Notes: a model not told the origin generated them from the sequence alone. 29,355 nt of DNA from Ectocarpus siliculosus (GCA_000310025.1 FN648754.1:15883-45237), one strand, 5' to 3'; shown: positions 1 through 10,899, numbered from the stretch's first letter. Program-made: numbers and translations.

Positions 1-714
1 GGGGGGGGGGGGGTCGGGACAAGGGCATGGTATAGATGCGTAGACATTCAGGATGCGGGAGTCGTAGGCGCGACTCGCCTGCCCGCTTGCAGGGCGGAGA
101 CGTGCGTACGTGCGTACGTGTGTGTTTTTTTTCTCTTTTTGTTTTTGCTGTGTCGGTGCCGTTCAGGTTTAGTTCATGTTTGATACAGGGATGGGGCTGT
201 AGCTTGGTGTTTTGTTCGACTTGGTGTTGCGTCTCACGGGAGGGGAGAACATGATTATTTCCACTTCTTCCGGATGTTTTGGAGAATCTTTTGTTTTTGT
301 TTTGTTTCGCCACGTGCCTTGTGCGGCAGGGTGGCGATACCCCGCGTAGGTGACCCGGGGAACCCCCCCCCCCCCCCTCAACTTCGTAGTTGGTGCTCCG
401 TTGACTTCCGACGTCGGACGGACAAACGTTTTTTCGCACTCATGCACATTCATTCTGTTGGTAGCTTGCGGTGCGATGTTAGGATCAAGGTAGACTGTGG
501 GTGGGCCCTCTTAGTCTGTTCTTGTAGTAGTACTCTTTGTCTTATAATTGCGAAGCTACTGCTGTTGAAAGACAAAACAAAAAACGCTAGATGCTGTATT
601 CAATCGTCAAGTGACCACATGCTTGCCGAAGCGAATAGTTCGCCGCGTTCGATACAGCGGCCACACGACCTAAAAAAAAACGCACACCCCAAAAAAGAAA
701 CTGCACAAGGAGAG
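1..714. other. Anonymous sequence with homopolymer runs
   Basis: I see no gene here. The window opens with a run of 13 G (1-13), and a run of 15 C lies at 363-377. Open frames across this stretch are short, overlap on both strands and show no recognisable domain. A CGTACGTG-type short repeat lies near 103-120. Confidence 0.5.
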
Positions 715-870
715 CAGCGAGACACACAACAAGGACGTTGTATGGACCACACAACTTTACAAGCTGGGAGTTACCTACAAAAATAAACACACTACGTTTC
801 CAGAAAATGCACGATTTTTTGCAACGAGACACACAACACGGACGTTGTATGGACCATGCACATAGCCATG
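715..870. repeat. Direct repeat of about 40 bp, offset 107 bp
   Basis: The word GAGACACACAACA followed by GGACGTTGTATGGACCA starts at 719 and recurs at 826 with one substitution and one short change. The two copies are in the same orientation, 107 bp apart. No protein is recognisable in either. It looks like a degraded tandem duplication. Confidence 0.7.
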
Positions 871-3339
871 CTGAATGGTCGTTCGTCAAACGGGCAACTA
901 CAGGGCAAAAAAAAAAGTCGCCGGGCATCGGTGTCAGGCCGAAGTATATTTTGGAGCATGGGCTCAGCTCTCCTTCCTGCTCCGCAAAGTACGCACGCAT
1001 GTGATGCTGTCCCAAACATTTTTGCACTTACATTTCAGCAGGTGTCATTCAATTCTTATGCAATGCTTGTTTCCTTAAGAGGAACGTTACCTACAAATAT
1101 TTATTGCGTGTAGCACGCACAAAGCAACGTACCAATGCTTTCTTCGCCTTTCACGAAACAAGTATCCCACGGTTTTACGAGTGGCGTGAAACAAAAAAAA
1201 AAGTTGCCACCGTACCGTCCCCCCCGTCCTTTCAAACCTAGAATGGCAAGTGCTTCGGCCTTCCAGGAACCACATCGACATGCATAACCAAGTACGAATG
1301 CAAGGGACGCCAAAACCCGAAGGTATCGAAAACACGTTGTGCTAAACGAATGTGTCCCAGAATATTTGGCGATGAAGCAGGTGCGCCACCTGGATCACCC
1401 CCACAGCAACGAGCCCCCGCATATCCCCACCCAATTCCCTCTCGCTCTCATCCCTCCCTCATGCTGCGAGATATTCCTCCACCGCTCCGTCAACCTGCGA
1501 CATGTTAACCGTCGCAAAAATAAGCGAGAAGGGCGATCGGGGGGGGACCGGGTGGGCGGAAATTGCACGGCAATACTGCTACGGTATAACGATTGTTTTT
1601 TTTGGCGCAAGCACTCGAGACAAGGTAGCAACAACGTTGGCGGATGGCACACAACTATGATGGGGGCGTGGGATAGCTCAGAAAAGGCGGTTCCTTCCTA
1701 CCGATGCCAGCGGAGAACAGGATTAAGATATCATCGTGCAAGCTCGTCCTGTGGCGACAAGAAAAATCAAAGGGGTTGGCTGCCTAAATCGATTCTGGCG
1801 TTCGGAGATCACCTTCACTATTTCGTTCTTGAAGTCCTCCAGAATGCCGTAGTCGGTACCCCGTTTCTCCGCGCTGTATCCTCGTTGTCGAGCTCTGCTT
1901 TCGCGCCAGCTGAGTCCTGTGCTCTCAGGAAGGCCTTTCCTCTACCAGCCGTCCACTCGGTCACGCGAGGAAGACACCATTTCTTAATCTGCTCTTCCGG
2001 CTGCATTACGTGCGATCGCCCCCTGCAGCGGCTTTTTCGCCTTGAAGGCGTAAAAAAAGTGGCCACGTTGCGGGACGCTCAAGTCAAATGTTGTAGCATT
2101 CGCACCTCGAACATTGGCGGGTGCGGGGCTAGCAGAGAGCGGTAGGTCTAGGATCAAACCTACCAATATTTTTCTCGCTTCGTGGCCACGCACATTTGGT
2201 GACGACAATAGCCGCAGGGTGGTGGAGGGTATTCTGACGAATACATTGTACTGCTGTACCAAACAATCCGCCTCCTGTCTCACAGGGATCGCACGCTGGC
2301 AGAATGGCTGCAGCTGTGGATAACACGCACAACGCATGACTGCGAAAATATAAAAATATGGTGTACAAATTGTGTACATGGAATTCATGTCAGATTACCA
2401 AAAAAAACGATTTACCAATGCTGCCGACTTGACTGACATATTACAGCTGGTTTCGGAGATAAGCAGTAGTTTCGGCGACGCAGAAGTAGTATGTGCCCAG
2501 GCAGACTACTGTTGTACACCGACGCAGTGGGTAACAGCAGCGCAGTTGCACCAGCATGCTTCGAAATGTAACGTACAGACAGAGTCAGAGGCCATGATAC
2601 AAGAAAAGCACACATGTGGGTACAGCAGGTTTTTGAACCAAGAATACCACCAGACACATGCGTCGATATGCAGTGCGAGACGAAGGGTTGGGGTGATAAT
2701 GCGGGTGCGCGAGTGGTGCGGCGAGACAAGAGAGCCGGGACGAGAGCGACACACACACACACACCGGGCGGCACACCAGGCGGACACACCAGGCTGACAT
2801 ACATAATCAGATGACGAGAGAGACAGAAAACTACTTCAGAAGTAGCTTCTCACACACCTGCTGCTGCAACCTCGAGGCCCGAGACATGATGGCTTCTCCT
2901 TTCAACAACCTGGCTGACGATATCCAGCAAGGAGGACATGCTCTCAGCATCTTGCTGCTTCGCCCTTGCTCGCCTTGGCCTGAGGTGTTGTCTGGCGGCC
3001 TGCCGAGCACGGAAAACCGAAAGTGGCTGGACCTACAGCAGCGCCGTTAATCGCCCTGTTCGCTGCATCCAGCCGGGATTTGCCCTTGGTGACCACTAAC
3101 CCTATCTATGTTGGGCCCTCCCGTGGTGTCGCGCGTGTGGGGACGTTGTCTGTGGAGTGCGTGGTGGGATTATAGGCGCATGCCAACTCGCCATCACACG
3201 CGGCGAGATTTATTTGGAAAGTTGCCGTGCAGCGCGTTTGAAATGAATCTTCCTGGCTTCCAAATATTTGGAATCGTAATTTGGAAATTTGGAACAGAGA
3301 TTTGGAAACGATTAAAACGGCCCTTATTATTGTGGTTTT
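871..3339. other. Anonymous stretch, no recognised gene
   Basis: I recognise no gene in this 2.5-kb stretch. The longest open frame is 268 codons on the plus strand (1339-2145). It has no motif I know, a composition like its surroundings and competing open frames on the minus strand, so I do not call it a gene. A minus-strand segment around 1740-2070 (containing EWTAGRGKAFLRAQ and, in another frame, DYGILEDFKNEIVKV) reads somewhat like protein and could be an old gene remnant. An AC dinucleotide microsatellite lies at 2749-2764, and short TTTGGAA words are repeated around 3205-3310. Confidence 0.45.
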
Positions 3340-3545
3340 GCACTCTGGATCCGACAAACCTACTGAGAGTGTGGCGGTGGCCGAAGCCGGCAACGCACTC
3401 CGTAGCAGGGCATCGTACGAGCGATTAATCATGTCAAGCAGTATCAAGGGTTCGCAGTCGGCATCCGACTAACCTACTGAGAGAGCGACGGTGGCCGAAG
3501 TCAGCCTCACAATCAGTAGCCGGTGACCGTACAAGCGACTATTCT
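3340..3545. repeat. Two-copy tandem repeat, period 114 bp
   Basis: A block beginning ATCCGAC(A/T)AACCTACTGAGAG at about 3349 recurs at about 3463. Further matches follow in step (GGTGGCCGAAG, then GTA..AGCGA.TA). The two copies differ at many sites, so the duplication is old. No coding function is visible. Confidence 0.75.
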
Positions 3546-4113
3546 ATATTTTGTTCGCGCTCGGGTCAAAGGCTAATCTAATTGAGTGTGCGACGGAAGT
3601 CAAAGCTAAGCGCCTTTGTTGCGTTCGCGTGTAAAGAATGTTGCAGAACGACTTCACGCAGCGCATGTATACGTCGTTTTATCACGACCGCATACATCCA
3701 AATACTAGTATGTGTGCATAGCCGCGGGCGACTACAGTACACGCGTATGTACAACATAGATAGAGTTGAATTCTGCTTGTCCTGTGGTACGATGGCAGTA
3801 ATCGCGCGTTGGCGGGGCAGACGAGAAGTAGCCCGCGCACACAATCCTCGTACAAATAGCACCAGTACAGCAGATCGTTGAGTAGACTACGGGCGAAGGC
3901 GCTTGTTGTGTGATCTCATGTGGCGGCGTCGTACGGATACATCCGAAATTGATGGGATTTGATACGAAAGCACATACCACACGGGGGTGTCGGGTTCCAG
4001 AGCAGTAGCAGTCCCCTACGCGGCAGTGCTCTCCAGCCAAGCATGCTTCGTCATCATCCCGCCTCGTCCCTCAGCCCAGTGAGAGAAAAGTCACGACATG
4101 ATTGGTAGCTATC
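3546..4113. other. Anonymous stretch, no recognised gene
   Basis: Nothing recognisable. Open frames on both strands (the longest 102 codons on the minus strand, 3732-4040) lack known motifs and have the look of chance frames in moderately GC-rich DNA. Confidence 0.4.
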
Positions 4114-4440
4114 GTCCAAATATCGATGTAGCTAGCTGCTGCCCTTCTCTGCCGCGTGGCCCTCCAAAGCGGGCTGCATGTTACACGTTGTATCTTTTAT
4201 CACAACGTGGCCCTTCGGTCCAGTGAACAAGCGTCTAACAAACTCTTGCCGCAGGAGCAACGAGGCAGCACAATGAGAACTCCGTGAGACCTTCCTCTTT
4301 TTGGGACCCCAGAAAACCGAACCAAGACATCCGAACCAACGCGCCTCCAGGGCGGCACAACAAGAACCCAAATACAATAAACTACAGTTTGTTCGGTCTT
4401 CGACGATAAACTTTTTCTTTATTTTATTGGTTGTCTCATC
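4114..4440 (+). repeat. Dispersed repeat, copy A
   Basis: This segment matches the reverse complement of 13335 down to about 12985 over its length, allowing small gaps. Shared blocks include GTAGCTAGCTGCTGCCC, GAGAACTCCGTGAGACC, GGGCGGCACAACAAGAAC and TTCGGTCTTCGAC. Identity by eye is roughly 80 percent. An AATAAA-type word sits in the shared part (CAATAAAC near 4375). The family is unknown to me. It could be a short non-autonomous retroelement or part of a larger transposon. Confidence 0.8.
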
Positions 4441-5034
4441 CTCCTCATCCTCTTATTTCTCAGAAGCTTCGCATTTTCTCATTTCTGGCTTTCGATCTCT
4501 GAGAACAATCCACGTCTTGAAGCCCTCAAGATAGGCGGCGGCGAGTGCCATCAAACCCGTACAGCGGACAGCATGTTGTTGTCCACGGTGTGTGACAGCA
4601 CCAATCTCTCTGCCCCCTACAAAAAAACATGCACTCTTCAGGCCCAAGGCGACCAAGAAGGGCAAGGCAAACGATACTTAGCGCTTTATAGTGCACCACA
4701 GCTGACTACCGCTACTGCACGCCACTGCCGAGAGACACACTAGGGTTTCCCTGAGGTAGCGCTCGCCGTTGCGCTCCTTGGTGGGGGAACTCTTTGATTC
4801 CTCCGATTTGGGGATTTTCTAGGCGGGTGGCGCGTCACGAAGGCCGACGGCTGAGCTGTGCCGTTCCGTTTCGCGGTCGAACTGCGTGAAGGGTGCGTAT
4901 CGCACAGTTCTGTATCGGTAATATCATGTTATATATATACTCACAGGATGGTCGTCGTGACGTGGCACATTTCTTGCTATTAGTATGGAAAACAAAAATA
5001 AAAAATTGGCTGTGATAATTTTTTTCGTACAGCG
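4441..5034. other. Anonymous stretch, no recognised gene
   Basis: No gene recognised. The stretch holds a TCCTCATCCTC-type low-complexity patch at about 4438-4455 and a TATATATATA run near 4931. Reading frames are short and lack motifs. Confidence 0.4.
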
Positions 5035-6185
5035 GTATGGACCAGACGCCGACTGTACATAGAAGTTGGCGAGTGTCGACTGAGTTGTGTTGTGACGGCA
5101 TCTTCCACGCACTTCTGCCAGCGCTGCTTTGTTGTTTGGAGTCTTGTAGGTCGAGATACAGCAGTGGGATTCTCGAGTTGTGGAGGCAAAAGTATGCCTG
5201 CAACCACAGCAAAAAATTGCATGCATAGCTCGACTACCGTGCTGCTGTGTTTTTACTACAGACCAACTGACTGAATGGGATACTTCCTGCCACGGCTAAC
5301 CATACTACAACGGGATGTAAACATCCGTCCTTGTGTCGTGCGGCTGCTTCGTGTATCGACGACAGATACACACGCAGGGCTCTCGCGACGTTGTCGTTAT
5401 TGCGCGGGAGGACACCCCCGAGATCTTCCACATATATGGTGCTCCGACGACGGCAGTACTACTGTGGATAGATGTTGTAGGAGAGTGGAGTTGTGCTGTC
5501 ACGGCATCTTTCCCGCACTCTCCTACCGGTGCTTGCGTCATGCAGTCTTCTGCGCCGGAAGACGAGAGTGGTTTGGGTTCCCGTGTTGGTTGTGCAGCAA
5601 ACGTGCCTGCAACAACAGAGGATACGGTGTTCTATTTATTATTATCCCGCTCACATATATATATATTTTTTTGCGACATGATGCAATTTTTTTTTCTTCT
5701 GAAAATGACACAACGAATCCATCTCTGTCATAGGTAAGAGTCAGAGTCAGATTAGCAATGAATTCATAGCGTCAGAAAAAGCTACCTGTATGTCTACGAT
5801 TTCCCAGACAGCATAAAGGGACATCTCCCCTGCGGCATTTTTCCATTGTCCTTTGGCACTGCCAAGGAGACCGCCGTATCTTTACGCAGTTAAACTTTTG
5901 CTTTTATAATTTTGCATCGAACGACGCGGGACGGGTCGCGACCTTCATCATGCCCACCTGCGACTATCGTATCGACGAGACGCCGACTGATCATGGTCGT
6001 AAGGGTGTGGGGTTAGCTGTGTTGTGACGGTATTTTCTACGCGCTACCCCGTCCGATACATACAGCGGTGAATATGCAAGCAAGTGTCCGTGCAACAACG
6101 ACAAAAAAAAAACGCGTGCATGCATATGTAGATAAGTCGATATATGTATCTGTTTTTGCTTCACAGCGGGACAACTTCAGGTTGA
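5035..6185 (+). repeat. Three degenerate copies of a repeat of about 200 bp
   Basis: Segments at about 5035-5270, 5445-5650 and 5965-6185 share, in the same order, AGACGCCGACTG (first and third), TTGTG(T/C)TGT(G/C)ACGG(C/T)AT followed by CGC(A/G)CT, and a tail of GCCTGCAAC(C/A)ACA. The first and third also share a tail with TGCATGCATA and a pyrimidine-rich stretch ending in CAG. The copies are spaced about 410 and 520 bp apart and are strongly diverged. No protein is recognisable. Confidence 0.55.
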
Positions 6186-6189
6186 CATT

Positions 6190-7100
6190 TTTGTGTGACA
6201 CCACCGGAGGCCGGTGGATCTTTACGAAGTCCATGTTCCGTTTTATTTTTTTTAACGATTTTACCCCGGAGACGCAGGAAAGGATAAAAAAATGGCAAGA
6301 TGTACCACTTCTTGACGTCACATAGATAGGATGACAAAAGAAAAGTTGAAAAAGAAGAAGACGGTAACCTGTAGTCTGTTTCACATTAAATTTTGTTAGT
6401 ACACGCCGGACTTCTTCCACACATGTGGGTTCGAATCCAAACACCAAACTGAAACACCCTAATATTATCGACCGCCCTCGACCATTTGGGACGTTTGCCA
6501 CCAGTTCGTCGTGCTCCGGCGTCCGACCCATTGAATATACCTCCTGGAGTGAGTACGCGAACAACTCATCACAACACTACACCGTAGTTCTCCACCAGAA
6601 GACCCAAAAACGTGTCGCAGGCACTGCCAATTGAAATGGCTTTCTTCTTCGATGTACCCGCGAAGATTTGCATCTTTTGGGGACGACTGCAGTGGTTATT
6701 CAATCAACTGCCATCACACTAGACACCCCGTGAGGATGATGCGTACTGCGGAATTACAGGAAAGACCGACTACGTGTTGGAGTCCATGCCAACTGCAAAG
6801 GGCAACAAAAACCATGATCGTGCGCCTGAGTGTCCCAAACATGTAATACTATCAGGTTGAAACAGCCGCACGCCAAGTGTGGAAAAAGGCTCGTATGACC
6901 CGACTTTCGGTGCACATCAGCATCAACGGATGAAGTAGCAGTATGACACCGACACAGCAATCGGGAAAATTTGAATATTTTTATTGGGCCTTCCTAAAGA
7001 TTCCGAAAGACGACACGCACGTCGTTCACACGTCCAGCCCCACCAATAGGTTTCTAGCGCTCAACCCTACCACACAGCAACCCAGTGCTTTACCACGCAC
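6190..7100. other. Anonymous stretch upstream of the Helitron
   Basis: No gene recognised. A minus-strand open frame of 175 codons (6037-6564) overlaps the repeat region and has no motif I know. The 5' end of the Helitron must lie somewhere in this stretch or further upstream, but I could not place its terminus. Confidence 0.4.
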
Positions 7101-7115
7101 GGTACACCCCAACTC

Positions 7116-7780
7116 ATGACCGATCCAACAGATCGCGGCAACAACCGCCGTCGAGACGACACAAACACAAGCAACCGCCGGTACCGAGTTGTCAACGCCA
7201 CCGACATAAACACGCGTCGAGGGGCTCAGCGTGCTGCCTCCGCCGATGCCCTCAACGCCCATCGTAGAGCACAATATTCCGCGTCGGCAGAGGCCATCAA
7301 CAGCCGTCGTAGAACTCGCCATGCCGACAGAGCACAACAGCTCAACGCCGCACGTCGACGGCGTAGAGCGACCGTCATCAACAACAAAAGGGGGTTGCCC
7401 TTCAACGACATCTTTCACGCCGAGGACGACTCCACCTCATTACGAGCCATTGTTGGAGACCGCCAGCGAGCCTTGGAGGAGGCGCGACGAGACCAGGGCA
7501 TCACAGCGCAGACCGGAGATCCTTGCCGGCATTGTGGCGCCAAACTGTTCGCTGAAGAGTCCAAGGGCATTTGTTGCAAGAATGGGAAGTACATCCTCCC
7601 TCGACTGCCGCCACTACCCCCTTCATTGAAAGAATTGTACGATTCTCCGGAGCCATCAGCGCAGAGGTTCAGGAAGGAATCGAGGATGTATAACTGCCGA
7701 TGCAACTTCGCGTCGCTCAACGTGGAGGATGGTGAACTCAAAAAAAATTTCGGTGACCATCTCTTGTCCGTCCAAGGGAG
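7116..7780 (+). pseudogene. Helitron Rep protein, exon 1 (N-terminal region with Cys motif)
   Basis: About 221 codons from the ATG at 7116. Residues about 20-95 are rich in Arg, Asn and Ala with repeated blocks such as INSRRRTRHADRAQQLNAARRRR, shortened here to INSRRRTRHADRAQ; this kind of basic N-terminal repeat is usual in Helitron Rep proteins. Next comes the conserved cysteine block: CRHCGAKLF, then GICCKNGKYILP, RLPPLPPSLKELY, and RMYNCRCNFASL. The exon is taken to end at 7780, where GTGAGA gives a good donor, leaving phase 2. The frame otherwise runs into a stop at 7782-7784. The exon itself has no internal stop. The donor choice is supported because SVQG followed by exon 2 RTYH matches the family pattern (VQGxxYH). 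Confidence 0.85.
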
Positions 7781-8163
7781 GTGAGATCGATTCACATGTG
7801 CAACGATATATGCTACAATTGTATAATGAGGTATAGATTCATTCGTGTGGTCTTTCATTTCTATTTTCCTTCGTGGTTTAAAACACGTTTGATTCGTTCG
7901 ATAGCATATAATTGAGTGTAGATTAGTTCGTGTGATCTTTCGTATATATCTTTATTCGTGTTACAAAATACAATACATCCATATTTTCGTCTTTTCTTCT
8001 GTACGACGCAATACCCGTACACCTTCCGATACAAAAAACAATGTCACTAACATCAACAATAATTTCCCTCCTCCGTTCATATTCCATTCACACACCGCAT
8101 CACAAGTTCGTACATCCTGCGCTCTCCCCCATGTACACCGTTCCTGCCCATCTCTTTGGCCAG

Positions 8164-8345
8164 AACTTACCATTCTGTTCGAGACGACGGCCATTCCAAC
8201 GTTCAATGACTCCTACATGACCCCAACTTCGTCTCTAGCCACCTCGACAAAGGGACCATGACGACGATACTGCGCGAGTTGCGATCCACATCACCCTATG
8301 TCGGACGCCTCAAAGCCGCCATGAGCACTCGGTGGGTGCCTACCG
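8164..8345 (+). pseudogene. Helitron Rep protein, exon 2 (with in-frame stop)
   Basis: The acceptor GGCCAG ends at 8163, and joining in phase 2 gives RTYHSVRDDGHSNVQ, then a TGA stop, then LLHDPNFVSSHLDKG and TMTTILRELRSTSPYVGRLK. This fits the Helitron region that runs from the YH motif through a short D-P block to the LDxxT...NPYV block. The stop (CAA TGA CTC) sits where the family has a hydrophobic Q-L-Y-type sequence, so it is probably an indel scar. Readable similarity fades after about 8345. A continuation in another frame (NVLPAANIPTYHF, about 8415-8454) may be the exon's real end, before a possible donor at 8455. Confidence 0.7.
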
Positions 8346-8594
8346 TCACGACCTATACTTAAAGTTAGACTACAGCAAAATGTTCGAGTATCATTTGGCT
8401 CTGTTAGACATGTCGAACGTGCTTCCTGCTGCCAACATCCCCACATACCACTTCGTATCCATATTGTGCATATGTTTCTATGATATGTTGGGGATGTGCA
8501 GAACGGGAGTTTTTTTTTATCCATCCGTTCTACTTCTCACGTATCTGGTGCGAATCATTCTACATCATTTCCACTTCCACCGTTCCTTTTCCAG

Positions 8595-9209
8595 GACTGA
8601 ATCGGCTGCTATTTCGAGCACCTTGGCATTCTCCGCGCCTGGTGCACCGTCGTCAGAAATGATAGCTGTGGACACCCACAGCAGGGGGGTCATGCCTACA
8701 GACAAGACCACCATGACGAGGACGCTCACAGGGGAAATAAACACCATCAGTTACCTCAATCGTAACTATTTCCCTTTGACATTCGTCCTGCTGTTTCCGC
8801 ACGGTGGGGAATCCGGATGGCACCCCGACCTGAAGAGCACGACTGGTCGCAAAATCACGTTACGTTAGCACAATGGGTAACCCAGTTGTTGTTCAGGGAA
8901 CCACGATTCGAGAAACTGGGGCCATTGGTCAACGAACTTCTCATCGACGTTTTCAGTTGCATCGAAGATCAACGACTCTCGTTCCACGCACATAACCAAG
9001 ACAAGTACCGGACGTCGATGCACGGCGCGTCTGCAGTTGCGCGACGTTACCGGCAACCGCAGCCCCACCACGATCCCGTCGATGCCATCATCGTCCCATC
9101 GAGTTTTAGCTGGGGATTCGCCGACCAAGCGAAGAAGCTGACGGAGTCCATGGCGATTCTACGCCACTTCGGGCGGCCATCATACTTCCTCACCGTCACG
9201 TGCAACACA
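8595..9209 (+). pseudogene. Helitron Rep protein, exon 3 (Rep motif 1, FLTVT)
   Basis: The exon follows the acceptor TTTTCCAG at 8594 and ends before a GTGAGT donor at 9210. Recognised blocks are YLNRNYFPLTFVLLFPHG, GESGWHP, then VTLAQWVTQLLFREP, DVFSCIEDQRLSFHAHNQ, and AILRHFGRPSYFLTVTCNT. FLTVT matches rolling-circle Rep motif 1 (FxTxT). The frame changes between GRKITL and the AQW block because the pentamer CGTTA is present twice in tandem (8858-8862 and 8863-8867), a 5-bp duplication that throws translation into a stop at 8866-8868. Both sides of the break are otherwise open, which suggests a fairly recent inactivation. Confidence 0.85.
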
Positions 9210-9321
9210 GTGAGTCCTTACGGTACGAACACGTGTACGACACAAGTATACCGACAGACAAAATGTGCAGTTTGTATTCACTAAACATCCACATATCTAT
9301 CTCATCCTTCGCACTCCGCAG

Positions 9322-9426
9322 GAATGGCCGGAGATACAAGAACGATTACATCCGGGACAGACATCTTTCGATCGCGCCCAACTTTGCGCCAGAGTGTTCA
9401 AACAGAAACTCGATGCCCTGCTCAAG
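9322..9426 (+). pseudogene. Helitron Rep protein, exon 4
   Basis: Thirty-five codons between the acceptor CTCCGCAG (ends 9321) and the donor GTGTTT (from 9427), phase 0 at both ends. The translation begins EWPEIQERLHPGQTSFDRAQ and ends ARVFKQKLDALLK. It directly continues exon 3 (TCNT joined to EWPEI), as in the family pattern TCNPxWPEI...LxPGQTxxDRPDLxxRVF. No stop inside. Confidence 0.85.
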
Positions 9427-9598
9427 GTGTTTACATGTTTTCCTTGCGTTCTGCCCCATCGATTATTCGTGTCACGACTCATACGACGTCCATAGACATT
9501 CCGCCTATCGTTTCCACATCGTGTACATGTCGCATATCTCCTGGAGGAAACATTTTCACTCACAGATCATTCCTACCCCCCGAACTTCGACCCCACAG

Positions 9599-9655
9599 AT
9601 TTTACCTCAACTCTTCGGCAGAATCATCTTCAGGATCGCGGTCATTGAATTTCAG
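9599..9655 (+). pseudogene. Helitron Rep protein, exon 5 (IEFQ block)
   Basis: Nineteen codons, ILPQLFGRIIFRIAVIEFQ, between the acceptor CCCCACAG (ends 9598) and the donor GTGAAT (from 9656), phase 0. The VIEFQ block is the standard lead-in to the HUH motif in Helitron Rep proteins. The small exon size and its exact fit to both splice sites support the intron model. Confidence 0.78.
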
Positions 9656-9825
9656 GTGAATTCCTCTGCTACCAACGTCTGTCTACGTCATTTTGGGAGC
9701 GTACCGTTCCGTCCACGATCTATATCCCACCACCTCTTCCTAACTCCTCGGCCGACCCTCATCGCCAGTCCCGCCCCCATCGCGCGCCGCAACGTGTACA
9801 ACCGCAAATCCCTTGTGTCCGACAG

Positions 9826-9862
9826 AAATGAGGACTTCCCCACTCCCACATCGTTTTCAAAG
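9826..9862 (+). pseudogene. Helitron Rep protein, exon 6 (HUH catalytic block, with stop)
   Basis: A 37-nt micro-exon between GACAG (ends 9825) and GTGAGG (from 9863). It reads K, stop, GLPHSHIVFK and one extra base. PHSH is Rep motif 2, the metal-binding His-x-His of HUH nucleases. The codon before GLPHSH is TGA, where the family has Arg, so a single C-to-T change in a CGA codon is the simplest explanation. Exon 5 plus exon 6 rebuilds the family order IEFQ-K-x-GLPH. The stop alone would inactivate the protein. Confidence 0.78.
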
Positions 9863-10116
9863 GTGAGGGCAATCCCTTTCCTACATGAACGAAATGACAT
9901 ATCTCATGGAACATTCCGATTACTTCGTGTTGTCATCGACCCAACACCTACACACTGTTTTTGTTTCGCCCGGCGACCGTCTCTGCTTTGCGTGTACTTT
10001 GCTTCATGGTCCGCCCCGCTTTATGTTAATCTCGTCTAATGGTTCCTTTTCCCGCGATGAGGTGTCATCCATTTTATCATGCGATGTCTACTCCTTTCGG
10101 CCATTTCTATGTGCAG

Positions 10117-10474
10117 TGTGTGATGAAGAGGCACCCGACAACTCCGACAACGTCGATCGCCACATAAGGGCAACATGGCCGGACGAACAATCGGAGCCGG
10201 AGCTGTTCGCGATTGTCGACAAGTTCATGACTCACACTGGCTGCAAGAGCAAACGACGCTTGTGTTACAGGGAAGGTCACGCACAATGCAAGAAGCGCTT
10301 CCCCAAGCCGGCCCAGCAAGCTACGACATTCGACGCCAGGGGATATCCTCTCTACCGGCGTTCTGAAAACGACGGTGATATCGTGCCCTATAACAGCACC
10401 TTGCTCTTAATGTTCAACGCCCACTTCAACGTTGAAGTCAGCGCCTCCGTCAACATCGTCTCCTACATGTTCGC
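10117..10474 (+). pseudogene. Helitron Rep protein, exon 7
   Basis: About 119 codons between the acceptor GTGCAG (ends 10116) and the donor GTTAAG (from 10475). Recognised blocks are CDEEAPDNSDNVDRHIRATWP, shortened to DNVDRHIRATWPDEQ, then KFMTHTGC, CYREGHAQCKKRFPKPAQ, GYPLYRRS, VPYNSTLLLMFNAHFNVEVS, and VSYMF. The Cys residues (GCKSKRRLC, then HAQCKK) follow the family spacing. No stops inside. The exon ends on the first tyrosine of Rep motif 3. Confidence 0.87.
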
Positions 10475-10605
10475 GTTAAGTACACGTATCGATTTTGGTT
10501 TACGGTCTCCTATCTTCGTGCTTCGTTTTCTTCTGCTGCCGTCGTATCCATTTTGAACGTATCTATCAACACTGAGTGATGCCCCCCTTCTCTAAGGTAT
10601 TTCCT

Positions 10606-10887
10606 GCGATAATTGCTGTTTTTTTTGTTTCAGTCACCAACTACACCCTACAATTCATTGTTGCGTCATGGATTCTCGCGGATTTCTCGACTTTGACACT
10701 GTTAAAGTCTGCTCACTCGCATCCTCCACTGCCTAGTTCAATGTTGCGATAATTGTTTTTTTTTTGTTTGAGCCACCAACTACACCCTACAATCCATTGT
10801 TGCGTCATGGATTCTCGCAGATTTCTCGACTTTGATACTGGTACAGTCTGCTCACTCGCATCCTCCACTGCCTACTTCAATGTTGCA
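10606..10887 (+). repeat. Tandem duplication, period 140 bp, inside a Helitron intron
   Basis: The segment starting GCGATAATTG at 10606 is repeated from 10746 with about 90 percent identity. Both contain TCACCAACTACACCCTACAA-like sequence, GTTGCGTCATGGATTCTCGC and CTCGCATCCTCCACTGCCTA. It lies entirely within the intron (10475-10899) that separates the two Tyr-bearing exons. Both copies keep a T-rich stretch, and the first has a TTTCAG that could act as an alternative acceptor. Confidence 0.9.
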
Positions 10888-10899
10888 ACCATTGGCCAG

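Noticed and set aside
1339-2145. 268-codon plus-strand ORF as a host gene
   Set aside because: No recognisable motif, and several long open frames overlap it on the other strand; the length is within what this composition gives by chance.
6428-6442. GGGTTCGAATCC, which looks like a tRNA T-loop
   Set aside because: The flanking bases do not pair to make the T stem, and no acceptor, D or anticodon arm is visible upstream.
7026-7418. Minus-strand frames across Helitron exon 1
   Set aside because: They are antisense shadows of the Arg-rich N-terminal region, which has a strong protein match on the plus strand.
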